Shown piece after piece: positions 41,764 to 51,235 of a DNA stretch of 64,000 nt. This DNA is from Oligoflexia bacterium. GTDB lineage: Bacteria; Bdellovibrionota; Bacteriovoracia; Bacteriovoracales; Bacteriovoracaceae. Numbering within the stretch: the first letter of the stretch is position 1; every line of letters begins with the position of its first letter. Both the position numbers and the translations under genes were made by a program. The notes beneath the pieces were generated by a model. That model had not been told where the DNA came from. It saw nothing but the letters and a program-made list of their open reading frames with translations, and did not search any database. The stretch spans positions 1 through 64,000 of the forward strand of contig JADGAN010000021.1 in NCBI GenBank assembly GCA_015231955.1, given 5' to 3'.

Positions 41764-42876
41764 TTATCTTTTGCTTTGAAGTGGAAAAAGGATTTCAAAG
41801 ATTGTGCCAACGCCTACGCTGCTTTCCACTTTTATTTTTCCTTTATGGGAGTTAATAATCCCATAGACTACGGCAAGCCCCAATCCTGTTCCTTCTGTTA
41901 CATCTTTTGTGGTAAAAAAGGGAAGAAAAATTTTATCCAAGACCTCTTTAGACATCCCAGTTCCACTATCTTTTACCACTAGGGAGACAAAAGTTGCGCT
42001 AGTAGTGGTGGCGTTATTAGTGCTAATAATCAGTGTGCCTCCGTTAGGCATTGCCTGAATGGCATTGACAACTAAGTTGATGAGCACTTGTTTGATTTGT
42101 CCACTATTAGCAACAATGAGGGGAAGCTCACTTTCGTGTGCAAGTTGCAAGCAGAGGGTGATGTTCTCTTTTGCACACCTGGATTCGAACAAAAAAAGTG
42201 CCTCGTGAACTACGTCATTTAGGGAAACAGCATTCATCTGGCCTGGGTTAGAGCGAGCAAAGGTCATGAGCTTTCTAATAATGTCTCTTGCATAAAGTGA
42301 GGCCTTCTCAATTTTTTTGAGATCTGCATGGATAGAGGGTGTGAGTTCAGGATTTTTTAAAAGCAGCTGAGAAAATCCCAGGATATTGGCCAATGGTTCA
42401 CTTAATTCATGAGTCACACCGGCCGCTAATTGACCAATGGTGGAGAGGCGATCGGCATGGAGCAATTGAGCATTTAAATACTTCTTTTCATAATCGGAAC
42501 TAATGACTGAGCTTAGTGTTCTGGAAATTCCATCAAGAAGATCTTGCTCTTCCTTGAGGAAAGAGATCTTTGCTGGAGCGTGCACCTCAATCCAACCTCG
42601 CCTCTCTGTCTTTACTAAAATATTGGATTGCAGTCGATTGCTGCTCTCTTTGAAATTCGCGGAGTGATAACTTTGTTGATCGACAAAAATGCGGCAGCAA
42701 CACTTTTTAGGGTACTGCCATCCCATGGGAACTGCATTGGCCACTTCGCTGAAAATCTCAGGAAGCCTTTGCGAAGAGGTAATAATCCGTGCAACCTCAT
42801 ACATACACTGCAACTCTTTGGTGCGTTCACGGATCTTACCTAAGTAAATTTGCTCACGATCCTTAAATTTTTTCAT
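41764..42876 (-). CDS. NtrB-like cytoplasmic sensor histidine kinase
   Basis: A 370-residue kinase with no transmembrane helix. The first 130 residues may be a degenerate GAF-type sensor, with a CCC cluster at 59-61 that could bind metal or sense redox state. The HisKA domain has RLSTIGQLAAGVTHELSEPL with His156. The HATPase domain has the N box LINLVVNAIQAMPNGG, DSGTGMSKE and GTGLGLAVVYGI. It phosphorylates the NtrC-like regulator encoded directly downstream. Confidence 0.93.
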   Translation of the reverse strand: MKKFKDREQIYLGKIRERTKELQCMYEVARIITSSQRLPEIFSEVANAVPMGWQYPKKCCCRIFVDQQSYHSANFKESSNRLQSNILVKTERRGWIEVHAPAKISFLKEEQDLLDGISRTLSSVISSDYEKKYLNAQLLHADRLSTIGQLAAGVTHELSEPLANILGFSQLLLKNPELTPSIHADLKKIEKASLYARDIIRKLMTFARSNPGQMNAVSLNDVVHEALFLFESRCAKENITLCLQLAHESELPLIVANSGQIKQVLINLVVNAIQAMPNGGTLIISTNNATTTSATFVSLVVKDSGTGMSKEVLDKIFLPFFTTKDVTEGTGLGLAVVYGIINSHKGKIKVESSVGVGTIFEILFPLQSKR

Positions 42877-42893
42877 AGAACAAGATTCTTATG

Positions 42894-42941
42894 CAAAAAA
42901 AGACCATTTGCAATGATTTTCTTTCTCACTGCAAATGGTCT
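42894..42941 (-). terminator. Rho-independent terminator of gdhA
   Basis: AGACCATTTGCA (42901-42912) and TGCAAATGGTCT (42930-42941) form a perfect 12-bp stem. Read on the minus strand it is followed by seven T (the A run at 42894-42900). It insulates gdhA from the histidine kinase gene. Confidence 0.93.
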
Positions 42942-42979
42942 AACTGTATAGAGTCTCTCTACTAAACTAGAACAAAAGA

Positions 42980-44326
42980 TCAAACGATCCCTTGATCTAG
43001 CATCGCACCTGCAACTTTTCTAAAAGAACAAATATTTGCACCCGCTACGTAGTCGTATGGTTTTCCAATCTGTTCTGCAGTTTCAAAACAATCACGATGG
43101 ATATTCTTCATGATGAACTTTAGCTTTTGATCAACCTCTTCTGGCGCCCACTGGAGGTGCATAGAGTTTTGACCCATCTCTAGTCCAGAGCAGGCCACAC
43201 CTCCTGCATTGGCGGCCTTTCCGGGAGCAAAGAGAACTTTATTTTCTTGGAAGACGCTTGCCGCATCTAGGGTGCAAGGAACATTTGCTCCCTCCGCCAC
43301 ACAAAAAACTTTATTTTGTACCAGCATCAAGGCGTCTTCAACGGAAAGTTCATTTTGAGTAGCACAAGGAAGAGCAATATCACACTTTACGCCCCAAGGA
43401 CGCATGTTAGGATAAAATTGCACTTTGAATTGTGTTGCGTAGTCACTCACCTGATCGCGTCCACAAAGTCGCATCTTGATCATATACTGCAACTTCTCTT
43501 CACTACTCCCTACTCCCTCTGGATCATAAATAAAACCATCAGGGCCTGAAAGTGTAACAACTTTTCCTCCAAGTTGAGTGGCCTTCTTGACCGCACCCCA
43601 GGCGACATTGCCAAAACCGGAAACTGCTACAATTTTTCCTACAAGAGATTGCTTTTTACTGCGTAAGATCTCTTCCACAAAATAGACCAAACCATAACCG
43701 GTGGCCTCAGGACGGATATAACTGCCTCCCCAATGTACGCCTTTACCAGTGAGCACACCATTAAAGGTGTTGGTGATGCGTTTGTATTGACCAAAAAGAT
43801 AACCAATCTCTCTTCCACCAACACCAATATCTCCGGCCGGAATATCGGTCTCTGCCCCGATATGGCGGTAGAGTTCAGTCATGAAACTTTGACAAAAAGA
43901 CATAATTTCTAAATCGCTTTTTCCTCGAGGAGAAAAGTCTGAACCGCCCTTGCCACCGCCCATAGGAAGACCAGTAAGCGAGTTTTTAAAAATTTGCTCG
44001 AAGGCCAAGCATTTTAAAATGCTTAGATTGACGGAAGAGTGGAAGCGAAGACCACCCTTGTAAGGACCAAGAGCACTGTTAAAAGCTACCCGATGACCAT
44101 TATTAACATGAATCTCTCCGCAATCGTCTTTCCAAGGGACTTTAAAAGTAACCACTCTCTCCGGCTCTACAATTCTTTCCAATATTTTATAGCGACGATA
44201 GACGGGTTCGCGATCAACGATCTCTGCAATGGAGTTAAAGACCTCTTGTAGCGATTGTAAAAACTCCTGCTCCCAAGGATATTTTTGTTTCATACTATTT
44301 AAAATACTTAAAGCATAGGAACTCAT
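42980..44326 (-). CDS. gdhA: NADP-type glutamate dehydrogenase
   Basis: A 448-residue hexameric-type glutamate dehydrogenase, aminating 2-oxoglutarate. Signatures are GPYKGGLRFH, PMGGGKGGSDFSPRGKSD, TDIPAGDIGVGGREIGYLFGQY, VSGFGNVAWGA (Rossmann loop) and PGKAANAGGVACSGLEM. Length and motifs fit the NADP-dependent group. Start ATG 44326 follows AAAGG; the longer frame has no matching extension. It lies 72 bp after a small Cys-rich gene on the same strand and ends in a strong terminator. Confidence 0.95.
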   Translation of the reverse strand: MSSYALSILNSMKQKYPWEQEFLQSLQEVFNSIAEIVDREPVYRRYKILERIVEPERVVTFKVPWKDDCGEIHVNNGHRVAFNSALGPYKGGLRFHSSVNLSILKCLAFEQIFKNSLTGLPMGGGKGGSDFSPRGKSDLEIMSFCQSFMTELYRHIGAETDIPAGDIGVGGREIGYLFGQYKRITNTFNGVLTGKGVHWGGSYIRPEATGYGLVYFVEEILRSKKQSLVGKIVAVSGFGNVAWGAVKKATQLGGKVVTLSGPDGFIYDPEGVGSSEEKLQYMIKMRLCGRDQVSDYATQFKVQFYPNMRPWGVKCDIALPCATQNELSVEDALMLVQNKVFCVAEGANVPCTLDAASVFQENKVLFAPGKAANAGGVACSGLEMGQNSMHLQWAPEEVDQKLKFIMKNIHRDCFETAEQIGKPYDYVAGANICSFRKVAGAMLDQGIV

Positions 44327-44398
44327 AACGTAACCTTTATCCTTTGTTCTTTGTTCTTGATTATTTACTCTATTTTGTTTTATCAGCGTAATTTTCAA

Positions 44399-44698
44399 TT
44401 AGAGATAATCACTACAGCTCCAAACCCCACATTTCCTTTGAGCAATAATACAGTGGTTGCGATTTTCACAATAACGACATAGGCCTTGCAGTTCATCATC
44501 CTCTTCATCATTTTGTTTACGAGAGGTTCTTTCTCCCGCAGCAATGGGTGCTGCCGCTGCAATGATAGGTACTCTTTTTATCTCATGTTCTTCACAAAAA
44601 TATTTGTTGAGCTTAGCATGATTAAGTGGCAAGCAATGAGTTTCATACTCACAGTTGATACAGACCGAATGTGTTTGTGTCTTTGCAGTTTGTTTCAT
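44399..44698 (-). CDS. Small protein with two Cys4-type clusters
   Basis: A 99-residue soluble protein. Two similar segments, VCINCEYETHC (13-23) and LCRYCENRNHC (near 73-83), have the pattern CxxC-x5-C, each followed by further Cys. These probably bind zinc or an Fe-S cluster. An Ala-rich, then acidic linker (QNDEEDDELQ) joins them. The ATG follows GGGGGAG. No family name recognised. It precedes gdhA and may share its transcript. Confidence 0.72.
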   Translation of the reverse strand: MKQTAKTQTHSVCINCEYETHCLPLNHAKLNKYFCEEHEIKRVPIIAAAAPIAAGERTSRKQNDEEDDELQGLCRYCENRNHCIIAQRKCGVWSCSDYL

Positions 44699-44992
44699 AA
44701 AAAACTCCCCCTCTTCCTAGCTTTAAACGCAGGAAAAGCATTTGTTGCTGTGTTAGTTGCTACCTTCACTTTTTACTAATGGAAGATTCATGCCAAAATG
44801 AAGAAATGTGAGACAAAGGCCGCAAAAGAGCACCTTGATTGAGAATAATCATTTTCAAGGTTAAAGATTATCAATAATTGCTGCTGTTTTATAGAAAAGT
44901 AGCGCTGCTGCTACTTCTCTTCACTAGGTTTGAGATGGGAAAAACTCCCCACAGTGGGGAACTTCTCCTCGATCTCTAATGGCCACAGGCCA
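44699..44992. other. Intergenic region with two hairpins
   Basis: About 290 bp between the SUMF1/lipoprotein operon end and the Cys-rich gene. It contains the terminator at 44940-44960 and a perfect CTAATGGCC-ACA-GGCCATTAG stem at 44976-44996 that overlaps the lipoprotein stop codon. The rest should hold the promoter for the Cys-rich gene/gdhA. Confidence 0.6.
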
Positions 44993-44996
44993 TTAG
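44940..44996 (-). terminator. Terminator with double hairpin after the lipoprotein gene
   Basis: On the minus strand a 9-bp stem (44976-44996, loop TGT) is followed by a second hairpin, TTCCCCA...TGGGGAGTTTTT, at 44940-44960 with a T-tract. Together they should end transcription of the SUMF1-like/lipoprotein pair. Confidence 0.75.
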
Positions 44997-46072
44997 TTGC
45001 TGATGGAGCAGATGACAATTCCCTGATTATCACAAGTGGGAGTGAGGCCTTGCTGGCAAAATCCGTAGGCAGGTTTTTGTAATTTTTGGCAGCGATCCTC
45101 TTTGTTGTCTTTTGGTAAGAGATCCGCCTCTCCCAGTTTTTCAATACCCGGGGCCAAGATGGCGGTAACCTCTATGCCGCGCGGACAGGCGGGTTCATTC
45201 TCTTCTCCACAGGCAGATTGTCCGCAATATTTTTCTATAAAGTGGGGATAGGATAGAGAGACAACGTCATAGATGCCAAAGCGACAAAGATCGCAAAGAT
45301 AAGCGCCATCTTCACTGTGACATTTTATGGCAGTGTTATTTGCGTAGCGATCGTCAAGCGTTCCAATGTAGGGAGAGTTGTCGGTATTACTAGTATCAGT
45401 GTGAACTTTTGGCGTAGTTAGCGGGTAGATAGTGGTAGCGCGAAGAAAAGATTTTTTTTGAGAGGAGTTGAAAATTTTGTAGTCACGCTCTCCTTGAACA
45501 TTTGCAAAATTTATTGCAAGCGAAAAGCTATTGGTGGTTTTTTTTTCAAGATCAAAGATCTCACCAGTTAGGGTTAGCATATCTTGTTGCTCACTTATAG
45601 TGATTTGTAACTTTTCGATATTGGCAAGTGTGGCAAGCGTTTGTGGGCCGTTATCGTAGAGAAGTGCTTCGCAAGTTTGTTTTGCAGGTGTTAGATGAAT
45701 CAATTTAAGTTCACCAAGTAGTTTTTGTATCTCTTTGCTCTTGTACTTTTTTTGTACTAACGTTTCATCATTTAGCAGTTTGCTTGCTGGGAATTTGTAG
45801 ATGAGGCAGAAGGAGGAGGGAACTGGCAGGGTGTTGATTTGCAGTAGAGGCAAGCGGCCGCGATCAGGATCTAGTGTGAGATTGCGATTGGGATTAAAAA
45901 ATTCGGGATGAATAATTTTAAATTCGTAAGTAGTGAGTAAATGTTTAGAAGCGATAAGTTCAAAATACTCAATTTGTGTGGCGAGATTTTTTTGCTCTAT
46001 CTGCTTGCAGGAGGAGAGTGAAAATAGTAAGAGTGAAAAGCTTAATAAGCTTAGTAAGTAAATTCCATGCAT
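44993..46072 (-). CDS. Lipoprotein of unknown function, Cys-rich C-terminus
   Basis: A 359-residue lipoprotein (lipobox LSSC at about residue 22). The body is beta-rich without a recognised domain. The last 120 residues hold about a dozen Cys (CHSEDGAYLCDLC, KYCGQSACGEENEPACPRG, FCQQGLTPTCDNQGIVIC), probably disulfide-bonded. Its ATG lies within the end of the SUMF1-like gene (22-bp overlap), so the two are coupled and the products may interact at the outer membrane. Confidence 0.78.
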   Translation of the reverse strand: MHGIYLLSLLSFSLLLFSLSSCKQIEQKNLATQIEYFELIASKHLLTTYEFKIIHPEFFNPNRNLTLDPDRGRLPLLQINTLPVPSSFCLIYKFPASKLLNDETLVQKKYKSKEIQKLLGELKLIHLTPAKQTCEALLYDNGPQTLATLANIEKLQITISEQQDMLTLTGEIFDLEKKTTNSFSLAINFANVQGERDYKIFNSSQKKSFLRATTIYPLTTPKVHTDTSNTDNSPYIGTLDDRYANNTAIKCHSEDGAYLCDLCRFGIYDVVSLSYPHFIEKYCGQSACGEENEPACPRGIEVTAILAPGIEKLGEADLLPKDNKEDRCQKLQKPAYGFCQQGLTPTCDNQGIVICSISN

Positions 46073-47637
46073 CGGAAACCAACTTTGATGGTGAGAGGAC
46101 CATCCGTGGCCTTCTCTCCATCTCTTTTATTATGATCAATGAAATGGAGTCCGGCCAGAGGATTAGTATTTTTATTAAAAAAATCAGTGATGAATTCGAG
46201 TTCCTCCTCTCTGTTTTTACTACTATAGAGGTGGATATTGCTGGGAAGAAGGCCCTTTTCATCCCAGTAAGCGCGTTTTCCAAGAGCTTGCCAGGGACTA
46301 TTAATACTTAAGTAAAATGAAGAGATTTTTAAATTCTCTTTGCTTAAGATAGGATTGCGAAAGTATTCTGGAAAGCCACCTAAAATTTGATAAAGCCCAC
46401 TCCAACTTGTTCCATTGGAAGAGTAGACAGGAAAATAATAGTATTCAGCACACTCTCTTGCAAAGAGGTTTTGGCAATTATCCAAGGAGAGGTAGCGGTC
46501 AATAATAGTGTCAGGATGAAGTGAGCGTAGGTTGTTTAAGATACCAAATCTTTTTTGTGGGTGCATCCGCTTTAAACGCTCCAGATCTTGTTGCAACTTA
46601 AAAACAAAAGAGTCAATTTTATTTTCACACCACGGGTAGGGATTTTGCAGTAACTCTTTGGCGTGAGTATAAGCAAGCTCTTTATCTATTTCACTCGGTC
46701 TTTGCTTTGCCTGTTCGCTAAGAGCATAGTAGTAGGTGGCGGCATCGTAGATGTGTGCTTCTAGTAGCTGCTTTCCACGAAAAGCACAATAGGCGTGCAT
46801 CTGTTTGGGGGTTAAGGAGGTTGCAGGAAAACTCCAAAACTCACGACTACTGGGAATAGCAATGGTGTTATCGCCGTTTCCATATTCGATCCACTCAACA
46901 ATATCGCGATAACTGGCCATGAATTTATCAACGAAGATGTGGCGTTGATAGTTATCCCAAAACCAGGCACCTTTCGAGGTATTTGGAGAGGCGTAGATGG
47001 AGTTTGGAAGATAGGTGCTATGGCAACTATCCTCTAATAAAATTTCCATGGTGTACTGAGGGTACTCTTTCACCGCAAGAGTCATCTTTATTGCATAGTT
47101 GGGGATGGGCCTTTCACTGGAGTTACTTTTGCTAAGAATCGTATAGAAGCGAGGAGCACTAGAGTAGCTGGATTTGGCGGGATAGATGGCCAAGGGAGCA
47201 ATGGTTAAAGTTTGTCCACTGCTGCTATTAAAGATGACTACTGGGTTTTTATTCCCAGCATTTCCGGAAAAGAAGCATTGGAGGTAGTTGGGATTACAGC
47301 GGAAGTAGATGTCATCAAGTGCTGGAGGCAAGCTTAGCTCGTCTGGACAATTGATTTCTCCACGACCAAAGTGGTTTTCTATATCGCCATACTCAAAACG
47401 CTCTTGAATTTTAGGGATGGCCATTAAAAGCGCAGAGGTGATCTCTTTTTCCAAGCGCAGTTCATTTAAAATTTTTACATACTCTTTTTCTTTTTGCAGC
47501 AGTTGTTGTTTGTAGTATTGGAGCGCAGATATAGCAGACACAAATAGAAGGATAAAAAGTAAAATAATTTTGTAGGCTAATCTGAACTTAAACTCAAACT
47601 TAAATTTACTACTGCTAATGCGAGGTGAAATCGTCAT
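46051..47637 (-). CDS. SUMF1/FGE-like membrane-anchored protein
   Basis: A 528-residue protein with one N-terminal transmembrane helix (about 22-40) and a short coiled coil. The C-terminal half follows the formylglycine-generating-enzyme (SUMF1/EgtB/PvdO) layout: IFVDKFMASYRDIVEWIEYG, FPATSLTPKQMHAYCAFRGK, LLEAHIYDAATYY, and the closing VGFRCMEF. Several conserved acidic/GKR positions are altered (GKQLLEAHI for GKRLPTEAE), so it may be a structural or binding version rather than an oxidase. Start ATG 47637; a TTG at 47661 is possible. First gene of the coupled pair. Confidence 0.72.
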   Translation of the reverse strand: MTISPRISSSKFKFEFKFRLAYKIILLFILLFVSAISALQYYKQQLLQKEKEYVKILNELRLEKEITSALLMAIPKIQERFEYGDIENHFGRGEINCPDELSLPPALDDIYFRCNPNYLQCFFSGNAGNKNPVVIFNSSSGQTLTIAPLAIYPAKSSYSSAPRFYTILSKSNSSERPIPNYAIKMTLAVKEYPQYTMEILLEDSCHSTYLPNSIYASPNTSKGAWFWDNYQRHIFVDKFMASYRDIVEWIEYGNGDNTIAIPSSREFWSFPATSLTPKQMHAYCAFRGKQLLEAHIYDAATYYYALSEQAKQRPSEIDKELAYTHAKELLQNPYPWCENKIDSFVFKLQQDLERLKRMHPQKRFGILNNLRSLHPDTIIDRYLSLDNCQNLFARECAEYYYFPVYSSNGTSWSGLYQILGGFPEYFRNPILSKENLKISSFYLSINSPWQALGKRAYWDEKGLLPSNIHLYSSKNREEELEFITDFFNKNTNPLAGLHFIDHNKRDGEKATDGPLTIKVGFRCMEFTY

Positions 47638-47735
47638 GGTATAACCGTCACAGATGATCAAAGAAAAATTGTTATACTACAAACTGTAATCAATAGTAAA
47701 ATGGAAATGAAGAAAATAAAAATTGGAGATTTACT

Positions 47736-47765
47736 ATGGGTATGGGTATGGGTTTGGGTTTGGGG
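47736..47765 (+). repeat. Hexanucleotide repeat at the start of the PrkA gene
   Basis: ATGGGT three times, then TTGGGT and TTGGGG. It places three in-frame ATG codons (and two TTG) at the start, all within reach of one GGAG at 47725-47728. Confidence 0.85.
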
Positions 47766-49991
47766 AGTAATATGCAACAAAATAATAGTAAAGAGTGGGT
47801 CAAGGATGCGAGTGATGCACAAAAAGGTGTGAATGAAATTTTGTCCTTTGAGGAGTATGTAGCACTGGCGGAGAAGCGGCCGTGCTTGGAGTGTCGTCCT
47901 TCTTGCAAGTATATCAAAGATATTTTTGAGTATTTTGGAAAATCTCCTCGTGGCGATTATAACCTTTTTATCAAAGAGTCGGCAAATAGCACGGCGGTTT
48001 ATGGGCAACAGAGGGTGTATGAACACATTTATCAAAATATTTTAAACTTTACGGAAGAGGGGTTTAATAACAAATTTATCTTGTTGGTAGGCCCCAATGG
48101 CTCTGCTAAGACCAGCATTGTTCGTAAACTGATGGAGGGAGCAGAGGAGTACTCCAAGTGTGATAATGGAGCGCTTTATAGCTTTAGTTGGATCTTTCCT
48201 ATCGAATCGTATATCAAAGGAACTTTAGGTTTTGAGCGTAGAGGAGAGCAGAAAGAGAGTTGTAGCTCGCAAACCTATGCTTATCTTGAGGATCGAGAGA
48301 TCAGTTCTATTTTATCCTCTGAGCTTCGTGATCATCCTCTGTTGCTGATTCCAGCGAGCAAGCGACAGCAAATGATAGATACATGGCTGAAAGCTTTTCC
48401 TAGTGAGCTAGAGACGGTGAGGAAGTCGTATCTTTACTATGGGGATATTAGCAAGCGCAATCGCATGATTTATGATGCTCTTTTGCAAAGCTATCAAGGT
48501 AACCTTGCTGAAGTTTTAAAGCATATTCGAGTGGAGCGATTTGCAATTAGCAAACGTTACTCTGTTGGGGCGGTAACCATTGAGCCGCAATTGCATGTGG
48601 ATTTGCGGATCCAGCAGATAACCATGGATCGTCGTTTGGCAACGCTACCGCCGAGTTTGCAGTCACTAAACCTCTTCTCCGTACAGGGAGAGAATGCCAT
48701 GGCCAATCGGGGAATTTTAGAATTTTCCGATCTCTTAAAGCGGCCACTTGATGCTTTTAAGTATTTGATCATGACCATGGAGTCGCGAACAATTAACTTA
48801 CAAGGGATACTTACAGAGCTGGATATCTTTTTTATTGGTAGTTCCAATGAGATTCATCTGTCGGCATTCAAGCAGCATCCCGATTACTACTCCTTTAGAG
48901 GGAGGATTAATTTTATTAAGGTGCCTTATCTTTTAAATGCAGAGGAGGAGGTTAAAATTTATAATGATCAAATCGCCTCGTTAAAGAGCAAGATGAATTT
49001 TGAACCGCACGCTTTAGAGTGCTTGTGTTTGTGGGCGGTGATGACGCGGTTACGTCCTGCCTTGGCCAAAAATTATAAAGATAAAAAATTGGGGGAATTA
49101 GTGACCACACTAAATCCACTGGAAAAAGCACTCTTATATTCCAATGAATTTTTACCTGCAAGACTGGATTCGGAAGAGAAAAAATTATTAAAAGTAAGTA
49201 TCCAAGATGTTATCAGAGAGTTTGAAAACGAAAATCTTTATGAGGGAAAATTTGGAATTTCACCACGCGAGATCAAACAGATTATTTATGAAATTTCTTC
49301 AAAAGGTCTCATGGTTACTTTTGTAGATATCTTGGACTTTTTAAATAAGTTTATTGATCGTAAAAACGAGCACGATTTTCTTAATATTGCCCCTCAAGGC
49401 GATTATGCCAATCCGGTAAGATTTATTGAACTCTTAAAAGATTATCAGCTGGAGATTTTTGATCATGAGCTTAGAGATTCGTTAAATTTAGTCGATGATC
49501 GATCCTATGAGGGTTACTTGATTCGCTATGTACAAAACATCACCTCCTTGATTAAAGGCGAGAAGATCAAGAGCCAGATTACGGGACGCTATGAGGATAT
49601 TGACCATTTCTTTGTTAAAGAGTTTGAGAACAACATTAAACTTAAAGAGTCTCCAGAAATCTTCCGCTCTCATATGATGACTACTCTTGGAGCGTACTCT
49701 TTAGACCATCCTAATAAGAAAATTGTCTATACCGAAGTTTTTACTGATTTAGTAAAGACCTTGAAAGAGTCTTTTAGAGAGGAGCAAAAAAAGGTTATCG
49801 TGAATATTGCTAAAAATTTGGTCTTTTACTTAAGTGAAGTTGAGGATCCAGAACATAAGAGGAGTTCTTCGCTCTCTGAAGAGGGACGCAAAGAGATTGA
49901 GATTGTTTTAGAAAAACTACAGGGGAAATATCGTTATTCTCAGGCCGGAGCATTGACACTTGCAAGATATTTAATTAAAGAGAAATATTAA
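47736..49991 (+). CDS. PrkA-family serine protein kinase
   Basis: A 751-residue protein related to PrkA/YeaG, AAA+ kinases tied to stress and sporulation-type responses. It has the ATPase motif VGPNGSAKTSIVRKLMEG, ALYSFSWIFPIES, VERFAISKRYSVGAVTIEPQ and EFSDLLKRPLDAFKYLI. The arginine-finger-like region SSNEIHLSAFKQHPDYYSFRGRI follows, then a helical PrkA C-terminal domain. It is longer than E. coli YeaG (about 640). The N-terminus has an unusual CLECRPSC cluster and starts with Gly-Met/Gly-Leu repeats from a hexanucleotide tract. The usual partners YeaH and SpoVR are not adjacent. The ATG follows GGAG. Divergent from the SUMF1-like gene. Confidence 0.87.
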   Translation: MGMGMGLGLGSNMQQNNSKEWVKDASDAQKGVNEILSFEEYVALAEKRPCLECRPSCKYIKDIFEYFGKSPRGDYNLFIKESANSTAVYGQQRVYEHIYQNILNFTEEGFNNKFILLVGPNGSAKTSIVRKLMEGAEEYSKCDNGALYSFSWIFPIESYIKGTLGFERRGEQKESCSSQTYAYLEDREISSILSSELRDHPLLLIPASKRQQMIDTWLKAFPSELETVRKSYLYYGDISKRNRMIYDALLQSYQGNLAEVLKHIRVERFAISKRYSVGAVTIEPQLHVDLRIQQITMDRRLATLPPSLQSLNLFSVQGENAMANRGILEFSDLLKRPLDAFKYLIMTMESRTINLQGILTELDIFFIGSSNEIHLSAFKQHPDYYSFRGRINFIKVPYLLNAEEEVKIYNDQIASLKSKMNFEPHALECLCLWAVMTRLRPALAKNYKDKKLGELVTTLNPLEKALLYSNEFLPARLDSEEKKLLKVSIQDVIREFENENLYEGKFGISPREIKQIIYEISSKGLMVTFVDILDFLNKFIDRKNEHDFLNIAPQGDYANPVRFIELLKDYQLEIFDHELRDSLNLVDDRSYEGYLIRYVQNITSLIKGEKIKSQITGRYEDIDHFFVKEFENNIKLKESPEIFRSHMMTTLGAYSLDHPNKKIVYTEVFTDLVKTLKESFREEQKKVIVNIAKNLVFYLSEVEDPEHKRSSSLSEEGRKEIEIVLEKLQGKYRYSQAGALTLARYLIKEKY

Positions 49992-50014
49992 TAGAGATTT
50001 TACCTCGGAGATCT

Positions 50015-51181
50015 ATGCTACCCCCTTTAGTTCATGTGGCCCCAAACTCCAATTGCATGCAAAAAGTATTGGGAGAAGATGAGTATACCTATATTTTATG
50101 GGTTGATTCTACACGCGATGGCGGGCGTCTGGATCTTTTGATCAAAAGCTACTTAGGACAGAGGATTTCTCGCGAATATGTCAAGAAGAAGATTCGTCTT
50201 GGTGATGTACAGGTCATTGATGTAAAGGATCGGTCGCGCACACACACTTTGCGCCCTTGTACTCGGGTATTTCAAGGGGAGAGAGTGCTGGTTAAAGTGC
50301 AGCGAAAAGAGCACCTGCATGAACTAGAGTATGAGCATTGGAATAATCAATCAATGGAGGTAGAGACTTCGCCTCAAGTGCTCTTTGAAGATAGTGGTAT
50401 TATTGTGATCTCTAAGCCGCCTTTTATGGCCACCTATCCGACAGGACGCCACTCCTTCAACTGTGCTACTAGCTTTTTTGAACATCGAGACCAAAAAACC
50501 ATCCACAGCATCCATCGTATCGATCGAGAGACCTCGGGGATTTTAATCTTGGGAAAGAACCCACGCTTATCAAGAGTATTTGCAGAATTCTTTGCTAGTG
50601 GTGAGGCGAGAAAAGTTTATTTTTTGATCTCAAAAATTTCTAGTTCTAGTGTAAGCGAATTAACGGAGGAGAAGAGTTGCTTAGTGGCCAATGAGCGTAT
50701 TGACCGTTCTACCGTCTTTAACTCTAGAGTTTGTATGCAAACTTTTCCTGCAACTAGTGATCAGGGAAAAGAGGCGCTTACAGAGTTTCGTCTACTATAT
50801 TGTGAAGGAGACTACTTGCTAGCGCTGGCCTTTCCTAAGACTGGGCGGCAGCACCAGATCCGTGTGCATGCGAGCGCGCATGGATTTCCTCTGTTAGGGG
50901 ATAAAATTTACGGAACAGATCCAGAAGTTTTTATTCGCTATAAAGACCATCTTACTACTGATTCCGATTACGACGAGCTAGAGATTCCACGGCATGCGCT
51001 TCATGCAATCTATTTGGCATTTCCTCCTGAGCATGAGATATTTACCTCGGTTGCTCGACCAAATTTTTTTATCTCACCACTGCCCAAAGATCTTGCGGGG
51101 TGGATTGGTCAAAACTTGAACATTTCTATCGAGGAAGTGCAAGGTAAAATCCGCCAAGAGATAGACCACTATTTTTCATAA
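50015..51181 (+). CDS. RluA-family pseudouridine synthase
   Basis: A 388-residue RluA/RluD-type pseudouridine synthase. An S4-like N-terminal part (GGRLDLLIKSYLGQRISREYVKKKI) is followed by the catalytic domain with IHRIDRETSGILILGKN, whose second Asp is the catalytic residue. FPKTGRQHQIRVH and HALHAIYLAFPP then follow. The target in rRNA or tRNA cannot be told by eye. It lies 23 bp after the PrkA gene on the same strand. Confidence 0.93.
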   Translation: MLPPLVHVAPNSNCMQKVLGEDEYTYILWVDSTRDGGRLDLLIKSYLGQRISREYVKKKIRLGDVQVIDVKDRSRTHTLRPCTRVFQGERVLVKVQRKEHLHELEYEHWNNQSMEVETSPQVLFEDSGIIVISKPPFMATYPTGRHSFNCATSFFEHRDQKTIHSIHRIDRETSGILILGKNPRLSRVFAEFFASGEARKVYFLISKISSSSVSELTEEKSCLVANERIDRSTVFNSRVCMQTFPATSDQGKEALTEFRLLYCEGDYLLALAFPKTGRQHQIRVHASAHGFPLLGDKIYGTDPEVFIRYKDHLTTDSDYDELEIPRHALHAIYLAFPPEHEIFTSVARPNFFISPLPKDLAGWIGQNLNISIEEVQGKIRQEIDHYFS

Positions 51182-51235
51182 GTTTCTCCTTAGGGCCTGT
51201 TAAATTTGTTATAATTATTTTAAAGGAGAATCATC

